This document shows positions 1 through 8,643 of a stretch of 64,000 nucleotides of DNA, piece by piece. The stretch is taken from assembly GCA_030427585.1 (NCBI GenBank), contig JAUIBW010000028.1, positions 1-64,000 on the forward strand, read 5' to 3'. A program made the position numbers and the translations under genes. Positions within the stretch are counted from its first letter, which is position 1. Each line of letters starts with the position of its first letter. This DNA comes from Bacteroidia bacterium. GTDB lineage: Bacteria; Bacteroidota; Bacteroidia; Flavobacteriales; Flavobacteriaceae. The notes under the pieces were generated by a model. The model ran no database searches. It saw only the letters and a list, made by a program, of their open reading frames with translations, and was not told where the DNA came from.

Positions 1-3000
1 CTAAAACATCGGATTGCTGTCCCTGGTAATTATAGCGTAGTTGCTGGGCTACATATTGCTCATGATCCAGGGTATATTGTAAACGGTTCATCTCGTCATA
101 CTGGTAATAAGTAGTATACCCTTCTGGATCGGTCATACTGGTCACCCCAACCAGTGGGTCATAGGTATAACCACTTATTTCTGCATTTTTAAAATAGGCA
201 TGTTCCCGTAAATCTTTAAACAGGTTGCGCATGGTTAGCTCTTGGCCAGCAGTATCTTCGGTATTAGATACCGTTTGTAATTGGGTAATTAGTGCTGTAG
301 CTGTTGCAGGAATCCCTGTATAACTAGCGTTGTCGATCTTAGCAATAGGTTGAGTATTGTTATACCCCCATACATACATGATATGACGACCATCGGCTTG
401 TGAAACTTCTAAAGGATTTCCCTGAAGATCATAAGCCAGATACTCCAGACGGTCTTGTGGTATATTTACAGCGTTTTGTTGCCCTTTTAATGTTTTGATT
501 GTTCTGGGAAGTATTATACCATTACCCCAATCTTTATATTCGGTATTTTTAGAGGCGAGAAACACACTATTTTCTTTCGTTTGAGTTTCTATAGGAGTCG
601 CAATCCTGTTTTGAGCTACCAAAGCATCATTAACAACACTATTCTTATCGTAGGGATATACATAGTTTGTCGTAATGGTTTTGTTTGCACTATCAGTATT
701 GGTTTGTGTCTTTAATTGCCCATAGGGATTATCATAACCGTATGAGGTTTCATTAATTACAGTTTCACCATGTAAAAACTCTCTGGTGGTAGTCTTTATC
801 AACTTATACTCTTTGGGATAATCTACATAATAATTCTCTGCATAATGGTCCGGGTTTCCGTCTATTAAACCTGCAAGTTGGCCAGAACCACTATACTTAT
901 ATGTGGTCCTACCTACAGCCATACCATAAGCCCGCTTGGTACTTTTTACCCCTACACCATAGGGATAATAGGCATCATATTGATTAATAATTTCTTTTAC
1001 TAATTCTGATTTGCTATATATCTTTTGTTGTAAGAGCTTTCCAGTTTCCCAATTTGCATCAGGTGGGCTTACAAATGGAAAAGCACTTCCTCCCGCAGAG
1101 CTAGCAGAATAATAATTTTCTGTCCAACCATTATGATCAACACCATTTTCATATATTTTAACCTCTTTATATAATATGGGTGACCCCTGATAACCAAGCA
1201 TGTTGAACATACTTTTGGCCGTTCTATAGGTAGTAATGGTAGTCCCGTTGTCCTTTATCTCCCAGGTAGAGTACCGGGATATATACGGAGACCCTGAAAA
1301 GACACCTTTACTGTACACATATTTTTTTGAGGTGCAATTACCATTGGCGCCACAATCCCTGGTGGATTGTACCCGTACACCCCCTACGTCTAGTAGCTCT
1401 ACAGGATCCCCAGAGGGGGCATTATACTGATAAAACACCTTCAACCATAAATTGGTTTTGAAGGGTGTTTCTACATAACCTGTTATATGTATTTCTCCAT
1501 TTTTGGTGTAGCCCCGTTTTTCAATATAATCACTCTCCCAATAATTAGGGCAGTTAGCGGTATTTTCACAACCGATGGTCTCCCCGGCAAAATTAAAAGG
1601 AATGTTAATAGCCCCATCGCAACCACCCCCATCGGTAGTGACTTCTAAATTGGCGATTACACCAGAATAACTAAATTCATCTCCTATTCCCGACATTAAT
1701 GTAGGTACTATCCGAACGACCCCATGTTCTCTTACTTTAATAATGGTATCTATATTTTTTCCAAAGTTACCCTCCCCAACTTTTATCCATACCGTTTTTG
1801 AGGTATTGAGGTCTTCATTACAAATTGAGGAAGGGGCATTACTCCTTAAAACCTTATTTTGCTCATAATAGATATGTGTAGTACCTCTTGTTGGATATGT
1901 GATTTTTTTTAAAGCACCCGATACCGTTTTATCAAACTTGATCTCTTTTCCTTCAGATGAAAGTAACGAATATCCCGTATCGTTATAATACCCCCAATAA
2001 TCCTGAAATTTATAATTGTCCCTGGCAGGAAGATTTAAAGGAAAAGAATGATAATCAAACTCATACCACGGCAAACTTAGACCACCATTACTTTTGGTGA
2101 TTTTGTTTAGTGTTTTTCTGTTTTTGATAGGGTCGCTATATGTGAAATCATATTTTACAATTTGTTGACTATTATTCCATACCGAAATATCACGTAGTGC
2201 CTGTGTTGCGATCTGCTGATCCGTTCCGCTGGTAATGTTAAACCGTACTTCCCCATTTGGAAACCTTATTTTTTGAAGCTTTTTTCTAGTTAGTGTACTG
2301 GCTTTTTGAGATAAAGAATTGGTTACTTGTGGATTTCCAGATATATTGGTCGAGGTTTCCGTTTCCGAATACACTACTTTACCATAACTCTCTGCTACTG
2401 CATAATCAAAATAAATACTCCCTTGATTATCAGTAAGGCGTATTTCTGTTAATAAATATCCAACAGGTACTGTGTGATCCACAGATTCATTATTGGCACT
2501 GTAAGAATATGTGCCCAAAGTATGTGTATTGAAGTAGTACCGGATCCCTTTATCATCGGTAATGGTAAATTCATTATTGTTTTTTTCGATCTTGTAATTT
2601 TTATGATCTATAAAAACAAGTGCTCCAGTTTCATTAAATACAAAACTACCACCCAACCCCTGAACACCAATAGTGTATTTGTCTTGCTCTGCATCATAAT
2701 TTCGCTCACCTATATTATTATATATCTCATATCGTTTATTTTTTAAATCTTCATCCGATAAGTTGTTATAGGCTCCTTGTAAATATGGTATAATGGTACT
2801 TGCCTTATACGCCTGGTTTCCCATATCATCATCAACACCCCGTACCTGTCTTGTGATCTGGCCTCCTGCAATTAGGTTCCAACCCATACCAGTTAACGGA
2901 TGGTCCTGCTCAGTGATCAATCCATTATAATCATAAGACAGCATAATAGGCCATTTAAAATTCCCTACCTTGATGGTATAAATTGGTACCGTATAGTTAA

Positions 3001-3172
3001 TTTTTCCGGTAGCTAAATTGATAGGGACATTTCCGTATTTGCCTAATGAAGCAGCCTCTGGTGGTACAGGAAAAACCTGTAAAGCCTCCTTTAATGGATC
3101 TGAGGTGACGTTTTCCTGCCCTACGGTGATAGCACACACCATAAGAAGAAAACTTAAAAATAATGTTCGCAT
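1..3172 (-). CDS. RHS/YD-repeat secreted protein (partial, runs off left edge)
   Basis: Reading the complement from the ATG at 3172 gives about 1057 codons with no stop before the window edge. The first 19 residues (MRTLFLSFLLMVCAITVGQ) form a signal peptide. The chain then shows the N-terminal part of Bacteroidota RHS-like proteins (PINLATGKINYTVPIYTI, then SYDYNGL and GMGWNL). Further on come YD-type repeats such as YDLQGNPLEV and YTYDPLVGVTSMTDPEGYTTYY, which face the window edge. Such proteins are secreted or surface-exposed and often end in a variable, sometimes toxic, C-terminus; that part is outside the window, so no effector can be named. The coherent translation across 3.1 kb argues for an intact gene. 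The upstream region (3173-3540) shows no clear promoter. Confidence 0.9.
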   Translation of the reverse strand, partial: MRTLFLSFLLMVCAITVGQENVTSDPLKEALQVFPVPPEAASLGKYGNVPINLATGKINYTVPIYTIKVGNFKWPIMLSYDYNGLITEQDHPLTGMGWNLIAGGQITRQVRGVDDDMGNQAYKASTIIPYLQGAYNNLSDEDLKNKRYEIYNNIGERNYDAEQDKYTIGVQGLGGSFVFNETGALVFIDHKNYKIEKNNNEFTITDDKGIRYYFNTHTLGTYSYSANNESVDHTVPVGYLLTEIRLTDNQGSIYFDYAVAESYGKVVYSETETSTNISGNPQVTNSLSQKASTLTRKKLQKIRFPNGEVRFNITSGTDQQIATQALRDISVWNNSQQIVKYDFTYSDPIKNRKTLNKITKSNGGLSLPWYEFDYHSFPLNLPARDNYKFQDYWGYYNDTGYSLLSSEGKEIKFDKTVSGALKKITYPTRGTTHIYYEQNKVLRSNAPSSICNEDLNTSKTVWIKVGEGNFGKNIDTIIKVREHGVVRIVPTLMSGIGDEFSYSGVIANLEVTTDGGGCDGAINIPFNFAGETIGCENTANCPNYWESDYIEKRGYTKNGEIHITGYVETPFKTNLWLKVFYQYNAPSGDPVELLDVGGVRVQSTRDCGANGNCTSKKYVYSKGVFSGSPYISRYSTWEIKDNGTTITTYRTAKSMFNMLGYQGSPILYKEVKIYENGVDHNGWTENYYSASSAGGSAFPFVSPPDANWETGKLLQQKIYSKSELVKEIINQYDAYYPYGVGVKSTKRAYGMAVGRTTYKYSGSGQLAGLIDGNPDHYAENYYVDYPKEYKLIKTTTREFLHGETVINETSYGYDNPYGQLKTQTNTDSANKTITTNYVYPYDKNSVVNDALVAQNRIATPIETQTKENSVFLASKNTEYKDWGNGIILPRTIKTLKGQQNAVNIPQDRLEYLAYDLQGNPLEVSQADGRHIMYVWGYNNTQPIAKIDNASYTGIPATATALITQLQTVSNTEDTAGQELTMRNLFKDLREHAYFKNAEISGYTYDPLVGVTSMTDPEGYTTYYQYDEMNRLQYTLDHEQYVAQQLRYNYQGQQSDVL

Positions 3173-3540
3173 AAAAAAGTAATTAGTGACTGATTTTGTT
3201 TTTTTATTGTATTCCTGGTGCAATATTAAAACATGCCAGTTTCATTTTTCGGGACTGAGGATATAGGTGTTGTTAAATTTATGTTAAATAGATGATTGTG
3301 CTTAAAAACCTAAAGTTTTGGTACATCAATGATAGTTATCGCTAAAAATATGTATAGCCACGATCCTGGTTAATATAATGAGATAGTAATGACAAGGACA
3401 GAGCATTTATCTTAGGCTGAAAATTCCCAAAAAACCATTGTATTGTGGTTATATTTTAGTGTAAAAAAGAGCGTATACCGACCTGTTTTTTAAGGGTATT
3501 TTAAGGTATTTTTACTTCAAAAATGGTGTATTTTGAGCAC
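3173..3540. other. Intergenic region upstream of the RHS gene
   Basis: AT-rich stretch without a credible gene. I saw no clear Bacteroidota -7 box (TAnnTTTG) facing the RHS gene. It ends at the repeat-rich junction starting at 3541. Confidence 0.5.
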
Positions 3541-3566
3541 TATTTTTGGTCGTCTAGAGCAAAAAA
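3541..3566 (+). repeat. 26-bp direct repeat, left copy
   Basis: A 26-base string containing GGTCGTCTAGAGC followed by six A is identical at 3541-3566 and 7085-7110. The two copies bracket the small HU-like gene, the histidine kinase and the truncated response regulator. The right copy is the exact place where response-regulator homology ends, so the repeat marks a recombination junction. Confidence 0.75.
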
Positions 3567-3626
3567 AACGGCTTCTTAGATGAAAAAAAACGGCATCTAA
3601 GGTCAAAAAAAATCGCTTCTTAGGTG
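3561..3626 (+). repeat. Three tandem 22-bp units
   Basis: Three head-to-tail units of 22 bp (3561-3582, 3583-3604, 3605-3626). Each is eight A followed by a 14-base part like CGGCTTCTTAGATG, with a few substitutions between units. A single related unit lies at 7105-7126, inside the 3' end of the truncated response-regulator frame. Confidence 0.75.
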
Positions 3627-3653
3627 AGTTTTGGTGTTTTTTGGGCAAAAAAA

Positions 3654-3686
3654 TGCCCCCTGACACTTTTTGGTGTTAGGGGGCAC
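3654..3686 (-). terminator. Rho-independent terminator of the small HU-like gene
   Basis: A 13-bp stem (TGCCCCCTGACAC on the plus strand against GTGTTAGGGGGCA, one mismatch) with a short loop. On the minus strand it is followed by a run of seven T. It begins 21 bases past the stop codon of the minus-strand gene at 3708, so it terminates that gene. Confidence 0.8.
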
Positions 3687-3707
3687 CTTGTAAACTGTAG
3701 CGTTACA

Positions 3708-3908
3708 CTACGTATGTATACGTTCTTTTTTTCTGAATTGAAACATAGGGTTTAATGCGATATTCGAACGATCATGAATCTTAATTTGTTTAATAAATGC
3801 CAGAGTTACCTCTTTTAAAGTAGTAGTCACTCTTATATCCTTATGTATCACCAAAGCATCCCCCGGATTCTTTCTGGCTACTAATTTAAAACTTACCGAC
3901 ATATTCAT
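3708..3908 (-). CDS. Small protein with an HU-like N-terminus
   Basis: 66 codons from ATG. The start SVSFKLVARKNPGDALVIHK resembles the first strand and loop of Bacteroidota HU-like DNA-binding proteins, which often open with KYKLVARKNP-type sequence. The following VTTTLKEVTLAFIKQI could be the first helix. Family members are usually over 90 residues, so this is either a short variant or a truncated one; the C-terminus after residue 45 does not look like HU. A strong terminator directly downstream supports a real transcript. It lies between the two 26-bp direct repeats that also bracket the kinase, and has no counterpart in the right-hand copy of the flank. Function unproven. Confidence 0.5.
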   Translation of the reverse strand: MNMSVSFKLVARKNPGDALVIHKDIRVTTTLKEVTLAFIKQIKIHDRSNIALNPMFQFRKKERIHT

Positions 3909-4075
3909 CCTATTTTAAACATTCGTATGACCAATAGTAGTGCAAGTTTTGTTCCAAAAACAAAAGATGATATGATAAACCTGTTAAAAAATAGTTTAGA
4001 TGTTTGATTATCAACAGTATGACTAACGATGTCAAAATGACAATGAATTAACATTTTTATTTAAAATATTGCATT

Positions 4076-4316
4076 AAAAATGGTTTTGGTATAAAACATA
4101 TACTACAAATACTGCGGTTTGGGTAAGGATACGATTTAGAACTTGAAACTGTCTTTTTACCCCTGCTTTTTTAAATGTCTTTGACTAGCCTGATTGATGT
4201 AAATTCTCTTAAAGATTCTATAATTTTAACCTCAATAGTTACTGTATCACCTATAGAAATTCATCTCATCAATATATTCCCATACAACTTCGGGAAGTAA
4301 AGGTCTTTTTTATGAG
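4076..4316. repeat. Duplicated nadD-downstream segment, left copy
   Basis: About 240 bp clearly similar to 7271-7513, with scattered substitutions and small indels. In the right copy this segment is the downstream region and last 24 codons of nadD. In the left copy only the nadD tail survives. Similarity ends at about 4316, where unrelated sequence begins. Confidence 0.8.
4247..4316 (-). pseudogene. 3' fragment of nadD
   Basis: The complement reads RPLLPEVVWEYIDEMNFYR and a stop. This is the C-terminus of the intact NadD encoded at 7442-8023 with two conservative changes (D to E, K to R). Nothing upstream continues the gene: after about 4316 there is a small deletion and then unrelated DNA. 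It is a leftover from duplication or recombination, not a gene. Confidence 0.8.
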
Positions 4317-4339
4317 ATACTTATATCTTAAACCTCTAT

Positions 4340-4374
4340 TTTTTTGATATTTTGTGCTGCAAAATATCAAAAAA
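4340..4374. repeat. 15-bp perfect inverted repeat
   Basis: Arms TTTTTTGATATTTTG and its complement, with the loop TGCTG. It sits right next to the minus-strand terminator-like hairpin and may be part of the same transcript end. Role unknown. Confidence 0.6.
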
Positions 4375-4397
4375 CCAGCTACATCTCTGTAACTGGT
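4369..4397 (-). terminator. Terminator-like hairpin on the minus strand
   Basis: On the minus strand ACCAGTTAC, loop AGAGAT, GTAGCTGGT (8 of 9 pairs) is followed by six T. It would end a minus-strand transcript coming from 4400-4700, but no intact gene is visible there. It may be the remnant 3' end of a lost gene. Confidence 0.55.
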
Positions 4398-4731
4398 TCT
4401 TAGCATTTATATATTCTTACCTTCTAAGCTTTAACGCCACTGAGCGGGAGGACGTCACTAGCCATAGACATAACGAGAGCGATCAATTACAGGTTAGGAG
4501 CTGCAGAGGGGTACAATCAAATCATCACATTAACAAGAAAATTTTTTATAAAAGCACCAATTTGACCCATTACCGTGGACGCTGATATTACAGCTGATCT
4601 ACAACCATAATTAACAAAATAATCTGGATTAATTAAGAGCCTTATTATAAAATAACTTAATAAAGCTTTTATAGGTAGGTTTAATATGTTTATTTTAAGC
4701 GTAACCTTATAATGAAACCTATTTAGTTTTT
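4398..4731. other. Non-coding or degraded stretch upstream of the kinase
   Basis: Somewhat more GC-rich than its surroundings between 4430 and 4520. Every frame is interrupted by stops on both strands. The 77-codon plus frame at 4352-4585 crosses the two hairpins and resembles nothing. It probably contains a decayed gene on the minus strand and the kinase promoter, which I cannot place. Confidence 0.4.
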
Positions 4732-6921
4732 ATGAAGCATTTTCTTTTTCTATTTTTCCTTATTCTATTTTGTTTATTTAACTTCAATGATAGTTTTGCT
4801 CAAGACAATGCTATAGACAGTTTAAAAACTCAATTGCAACTTCATACCAGAAAAGATACTACTCGTGTTAACTTATTAATTGATATTGCCTCTGCATATT
4901 TCAGAATTGATTTAGATTCAACCCGAACGTACCTTGAAAAAGCAAAAAGCTTAAGCACTAATTTAGACGATATAAAAGGTAAAGCAAATGCATTCCGTTT
5001 ATTAGCTAGACTAGAAAATATCAAATCAGACTTCACAAAGAGTTTAGATTTTTTACAACTATCATTGACAAACTATAAACTCATTAATAACCAAGAAGGA
5101 GCAGCAAGAGTTTATATTGGTATGGGAATCAATTATTATAACCTTTCAAGATTTGAAGAAGCAATGACCGCCTACCAACAAGCTTCAAAAATATACCAAT
5201 TGTTAAGAAATAAAAGGGGTATTGCTACCTGCCAAATAAATATAGCTATTGTGTACGAAGAACTTGGCAAATATGATCAATCAATTTCTAGATATAAACA
5301 AGCATTGGAGCTCAGTAATCAAATTGGTGATGACGAAGGTGTAGCTTATGTAAATACAAACTTAGGAGGTATTCATCAAGTACAGGGCAACTATCCTTTA
5401 GCTCTAATATGTTTTTACAAGGCTTTAAGCTTCAGAGAAAAAGTATCTGATTACGAAGGTTTAACCTATACACTTCATAGTTTGGGTGAAGTCAACCTGG
5501 CCATGCAGAAGTATGATAAAGCATTAACATTTTTTGAAAAATCGTTAAAACATGCTGTACAAATTGGTGATAAAAACAATATCGTTTCAAATAATAGTAA
5601 TATTGGAGATATTTACTTAACTAAAACTGATTATGCAAATGCCTTAAAACATTACACTTCTTCACTACATATAAGTGAAGAAATCAATAACCTAAAACAA
5701 ATCGCTACTGTCAAAAACAAGATTGGAAAAGTTCATTTATTGCTGAAAAGCCCCCTATTTGCTCGCTCATATTTCACTGAAGCAATGCAGATAAGCCAAC
5801 AAACTGGAAATCAACGAATTTTAGCCAATAGCCTTATGGGAATTGCCGAAACCTATATGTATAACAAAAAATACAAAATAGCAATTTCATACATTCAGAA
5901 AAGCAAAAAAATTGCGGATGATTTACTATTATTACCAGTTCAGCAAAAAGCAGCTCGTTTTTTATATACTATCTATAAAAAGACTAAGAATTACCAAAAA
6001 TCTCTAGATTATCATGAAATATATAAAAGATTAAGCGACAGCATCCTTAACAAAGAAAATATTGAAAAAATAACCGCACTAGAATACGAATACAAATATG
6101 AGCAAGAACTTTCAAAAGCTGCTGACCGAGAATTAAAACTTACCCAAACGGTAGAGACCACAGCTCAAAATTTAGAAAAATCACAACGTAACGTATTGAT
6201 CAGCATTATTATATTTTTGGGATGCGTTTTGATGTTAGGGAGTATTATATTTTTTCTAAAACTACGACATGCCAATGCCAAAAATCAGAATATTGTGATT
6301 GAACAAAAACTGTTGCGTTCACAAATGACACCACATTTTATTTTTAACTCGCTTTCCGTTTTACAAGGCATGATCTTAGGAAAAGAAGATAAAAAGTCAG
6401 TGACGTATCTCTCTAAATTTTCAAAACTACTACGCATCATTTTAGAAAACTCAAGAGATAAAACCGTATTACTCTCCGAAGAACTTAAAGCCATTGAAAA
6501 CTACCTAGAGTTATACCACTTAGAACACGAGTCTTATCAATATACTATTCAAGTTGATACAACAATAGATATACATCAATTCAAAATTCCACCAATGTTG
6601 ATACAGCCTTTCGTAGAAAACGCTATTGAGCACGCCTTTATAGGACATAAAGGAGTTAAAAAAATAGATATTACTCTTAGTATGGTTGGCAAAAAATTAC
6701 AATGTATCATCATAGATAATGGTATAGGCATTAATACAACACTTACTAATAAACACACTTCCAAAAATTCAGTGTCTACTACTATAACAAAAGAACGATT
6801 GAGTATCTTATCTAAAGACTATAATATGAAAGGCACTATTGAAATTAAAGACCGCTCAATAACTAATGAAAAAGGAACTGAAGTCCTCCTGACTATTCCT
6901 TATAAATTAGTAGAATTATGA
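4732..6921 (+). CDS. TPR sensor histidine kinase, LytS/YehU type
   Basis: 729 residues. A signal peptide (residues 1-24) is followed by a periplasmic TPR array (about 60-440; helices such as YNLSRFEEAMTAYQQASKIY), a helical linker and one membrane span (about 487-509). The cytoplasmic part is a His_kinase (PF06580-type) domain with SQMTPHFIFNSL; the phospho-acceptor is His535. The C-terminus carries the HATPase motifs PFVENAIEHAF (626-636) and DNGIG (662-666). Such kinases normally phosphorylate a LytTR response regulator encoded next to them. Here the partner overlaps by four bases (ATGA) but is truncated (6918-7127), so signalling may be broken or rerouted. The gene lies inside a segment bracketed by direct repeats, which suggests it arrived by recombination. 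Confidence 0.9.
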   Translation: MKHFLFLFFLILFCLFNFNDSFAQDNAIDSLKTQLQLHTRKDTTRVNLLIDIASAYFRIDLDSTRTYLEKAKSLSTNLDDIKGKANAFRLLARLENIKSDFTKSLDFLQLSLTNYKLINNQEGAARVYIGMGINYYNLSRFEEAMTAYQQASKIYQLLRNKRGIATCQINIAIVYEELGKYDQSISRYKQALELSNQIGDDEGVAYVNTNLGGIHQVQGNYPLALICFYKALSFREKVSDYEGLTYTLHSLGEVNLAMQKYDKALTFFEKSLKHAVQIGDKNNIVSNNSNIGDIYLTKTDYANALKHYTSSLHISEEINNLKQIATVKNKIGKVHLLLKSPLFARSYFTEAMQISQQTGNQRILANSLMGIAETYMYNKKYKIAISYIQKSKKIADDLLLLPVQQKAARFLYTIYKKTKNYQKSLDYHEIYKRLSDSILNKENIEKITALEYEYKYEQELSKAADRELKLTQTVETTAQNLEKSQRNVLISIIIFLGCVLMLGSIIFFLKLRHANAKNQNIVIEQKLLRSQMTPHFIFNSLSVLQGMILGKEDKKSVTYLSKFSKLLRIILENSRDKTVLLSEELKAIENYLELYHLEHESYQYTIQVDTTIDIHQFKIPPMLIQPFVENAIEHAFIGHKGVKKIDITLSMVGKKLQCIIIDNGIGINTTLTNKHTSKNSVSTTITKERLSILSKDYNMKGTIEIKDRSITNEKGTEVLLTIPYKLVEL

Positions 6922-7127
6922 TAAAATCTCTAATTGTTGAAGATAAGACTTATATACGACAAACTTTAAAAAGCATGTTGAAATCGATTAATGCAGGCGT
7001 ACAAATTATAGAGGAATGCGAATACATACAAGAAGCAGTAATCGTAACTAAATCCTGTCAGCCTGAACTAGTGTTTTTTAGTAGTATTTTTGGTCGTCTA
7101 GAGCAAAAAAGTCGGCTTCTTAAATGA
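6918..7127 (+). pseudogene. Truncated LytTR-type response regulator
   Basis: The frame starts with ATG overlapping the kinase stop. It encodes the first part of a receiver domain (MIKSLIVEDKTYIRQTLKSM through CQPELVFF). Homology stops one residue before the phospho-acceptor Asp position (the usual FLDI motif). The last 15 residues (SSIFGRLEQKSRLLK) are read from the 26-bp direct repeat and a 22-bp unit also found at 3541-3590. The phosphorylation site, the rest of the receiver and the LytTR DNA-binding domain are missing, so the product cannot act as a regulator. The cut is a recombination junction. Confidence 0.85.
7085..7110 (+). repeat. 26-bp direct repeat, right copy
   Basis: Identical to 3541-3566. 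It lies inside the 3' end of the truncated response-regulator frame and is followed by one 22-bp unit (7105-7126) of the type that is triplicated at 3561-3626. Confidence 0.75.
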
Positions 7128-7441
7128 AAAAAGAACATTTTATTCCAGTAGGTTTAAAGTGCAAATGGTATTAGCTATACATTTTCTTGTTTTCGATACA
7201 CCAAATCATAGATTTGGCACTCAAACTGACGAAAATTTATTATCTATTATTCACGTTAAAATAGGATATCAAAAATGATTTTTATCTAAAACATATACTA
7301 CAGATACTGTGGTTTGGGTAAGGATACGGTTTAGAATTTGAACCTGTTCTTTCAAATTTACTTTTTTAAATGTTTTTGACTAGCTGAATTGATGTAAATT
7401 CCTTTACAGTGTCAATGATTTTAATCTCAAAAGTTAATGTA
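7128..7441. other. Intergenic region after the truncated regulator
   Basis: It holds a 7-bp hairpin at 7201-7217 (CCAAATC, ATA, GATTTGG) and, from 7271, the right copy of the duplicated nadD-downstream segment. On the minus strand, directly after the nadD stop, a short frame without ATG reads EIKIIDTVKEFTSIQLVKNI and a stop. The left copy encodes a similar string (EVKIIESLREFTSIRLVKDI). Confidence 0.5.
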
Positions 7442-7513
7442 TCACTTATAGAAATTCATGTCATCAATATATTCCCATACAACTTCGGGAAGCAAAGGTC
7501 TTACATTTTTATG
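7271..7513. repeat. Duplicated nadD-downstream segment, right copy
   Basis: Counterpart of 4076-4316. This copy is continuous with the intact nadD gene and is therefore the likely original locus or the restored junction. Confidence 0.8.
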
Positions 7514-8023
7514 AGCTGCAATTGCCTTGCGAATAAATGTAGAAGAAATCTCCATAATAGGAGCGTCAATTCGATGTATTTTGGGATGATCTGTAAATTG
7601 AGAGGCTACAATTCCTTCAGCAATTCTTGGATATACATAGATGTTATGGTTTTCGAGAATAACCTCATGATTTTTCCATTTATGAAAACTTTTCAGATTA
7701 TCTTCTCCCATAATAAGATGAAATTGATCTTTTGGGTATTTTTCTTGCAAATGTGCAAGTGTATGCACCGTGTAATTGGGTTGTGGTAATTTAAACTCTA
7801 CATCACTAGGTTTTAATTTTGGATACGATTGTGTAGCGCGATATACCATCTCATAGCGATGATGATTATCCAGAAGCGAACTTTTCTTCTTATGAGGATT
7901 ATGAGGAGTTACGATCATCCATAACTCATCAAGATCAGAGAACTCAGCCATGTGATTAGCGATTGCCAAATGCCCGATATGAATGGGATTAAACGTCCCA
8001 AAATACAATCCGATTTTTTTCAT
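7442..8023 (-). CDS. nadD: Nicotinate-nucleotide adenylyltransferase
   Basis: 193 residues. It transfers AMP from ATP to nicotinate mononucleotide, giving deamido-NAD in NAD synthesis in the cytoplasm. The nucleotidyltransferase signature GTFNPIHIGH is at residues 9-18 and the C-terminal ATP-binding motif ISSTFIRKAI at 159-168, both as in the NadD family, and the length is normal. It follows gmk by 38 bases on the same strand and probably shares its transcript (yicC-gmk-nadD, a common flavobacterial order). Its last codons are duplicated at 4247-4316. Confidence 0.96.
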   Translation of the reverse strand: MKKIGLYFGTFNPIHIGHLAIANHMAEFSDLDELWMIVTPHNPHKKKSSLLDNHHRYEMVYRATQSYPKLKPSDVEFKLPQPNYTVHTLAHLQEKYPKDQFHLIMGEDNLKSFHKWKNHEVILENHNIYVYPRIAEGIVASQFTDHPKIHRIDAPIMEISSTFIRKAIAAHKNVRPLLPEVVWEYIDDMNFYK

Positions 8024-8061
8024 GGAAAATTTATTTTTCCATTTCCACGAAGGTGGAAATC

Positions 8062-8643
8062 TTATTTTAATTCTTTAAAAAGAAACTTTTTAACCAATTG
8101 GTATACTTCGTTTTTAGCTTTTTCCAGGTCATCATTCGTTATGATAGCGTCAAACTGAGGAGCAGTAGCCATTTCGGTAGAAGCTTTGGCAACTCTCATA
8201 TTGATTTTATCTTCGGATTCGGTTTTACGTTTCTTCAAACGAATTTTGAGTTCTTCAATACTAGGTGGTTTTACAAAAATTGCCAACGTACGATCTGGAA
8301 ATATGCTTTTAATATCCAAACCACCTACAACATCAATATCAAAAATCACATGTTTACCGTTATCCCAAAGTCGTTGCACTTCAGTTTTTAATGTTCCATA
8401 AAAATTATCCCGATATACCTCTTCCCATTCTAGAAATTCTTCGGCTTTAATCTTATCTTTAAACTCTCGTAAGGATAAAAAGTAATAATCTTTTCCATGA
8501 ACTTCTCCTCCACGAGGTTGTCGGGAAGCTGCAGAAATAGAAAACCCAAGATTTAATTCTTCTTGATTAAGTAAGTATTTAACTAAAGTAGTTTTTCCAC
8601 TTCCAGAAGGTGCCGAAAGTACAATAAGTTTACCCTGGTTCAT
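8062..8643 (-). CDS. gmk: Guanylate kinase
   Basis: 193 residues, full length. It phosphorylates GMP to GDP with ATP. The P-loop APSGSGKT lies at residues 11-18, followed by the GMP-binding stretch with SRQPRGGEVHGKDYYFLS and EWEEVYRDNFYGT, then DIDVVGGLDIKS. Its ATG follows the yicC stop with no spacer (TAAATG), so the two are translationally linked. Confidence 0.97.
   Translation of the reverse strand: MNQGKLIVLSAPSGSGKTTLVKYLLNQEELNLGFSISAASRQPRGGEVHGKDYYFLSLREFKDKIKAEEFLEWEEVYRDNFYGTLKTEVQRLWDNGKHVIFDIDVVGGLDIKSIFPDRTLAIFVKPPSIEELKIRLKKRKTESEDKINMRVAKASTEMATAPQFDAIITNDDLEKAKNEVYQLVKKFLFKELK

Noticed and set aside
4352-4585. 77-codon plus-strand frame before the kinase
   Set aside because: It crosses two hairpins, has no recognisable features and no useful start context.
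7409-7789. 126-codon plus-strand frame opposite nadD
   Set aside because: Antisense to a well-conserved enzyme and without a family.
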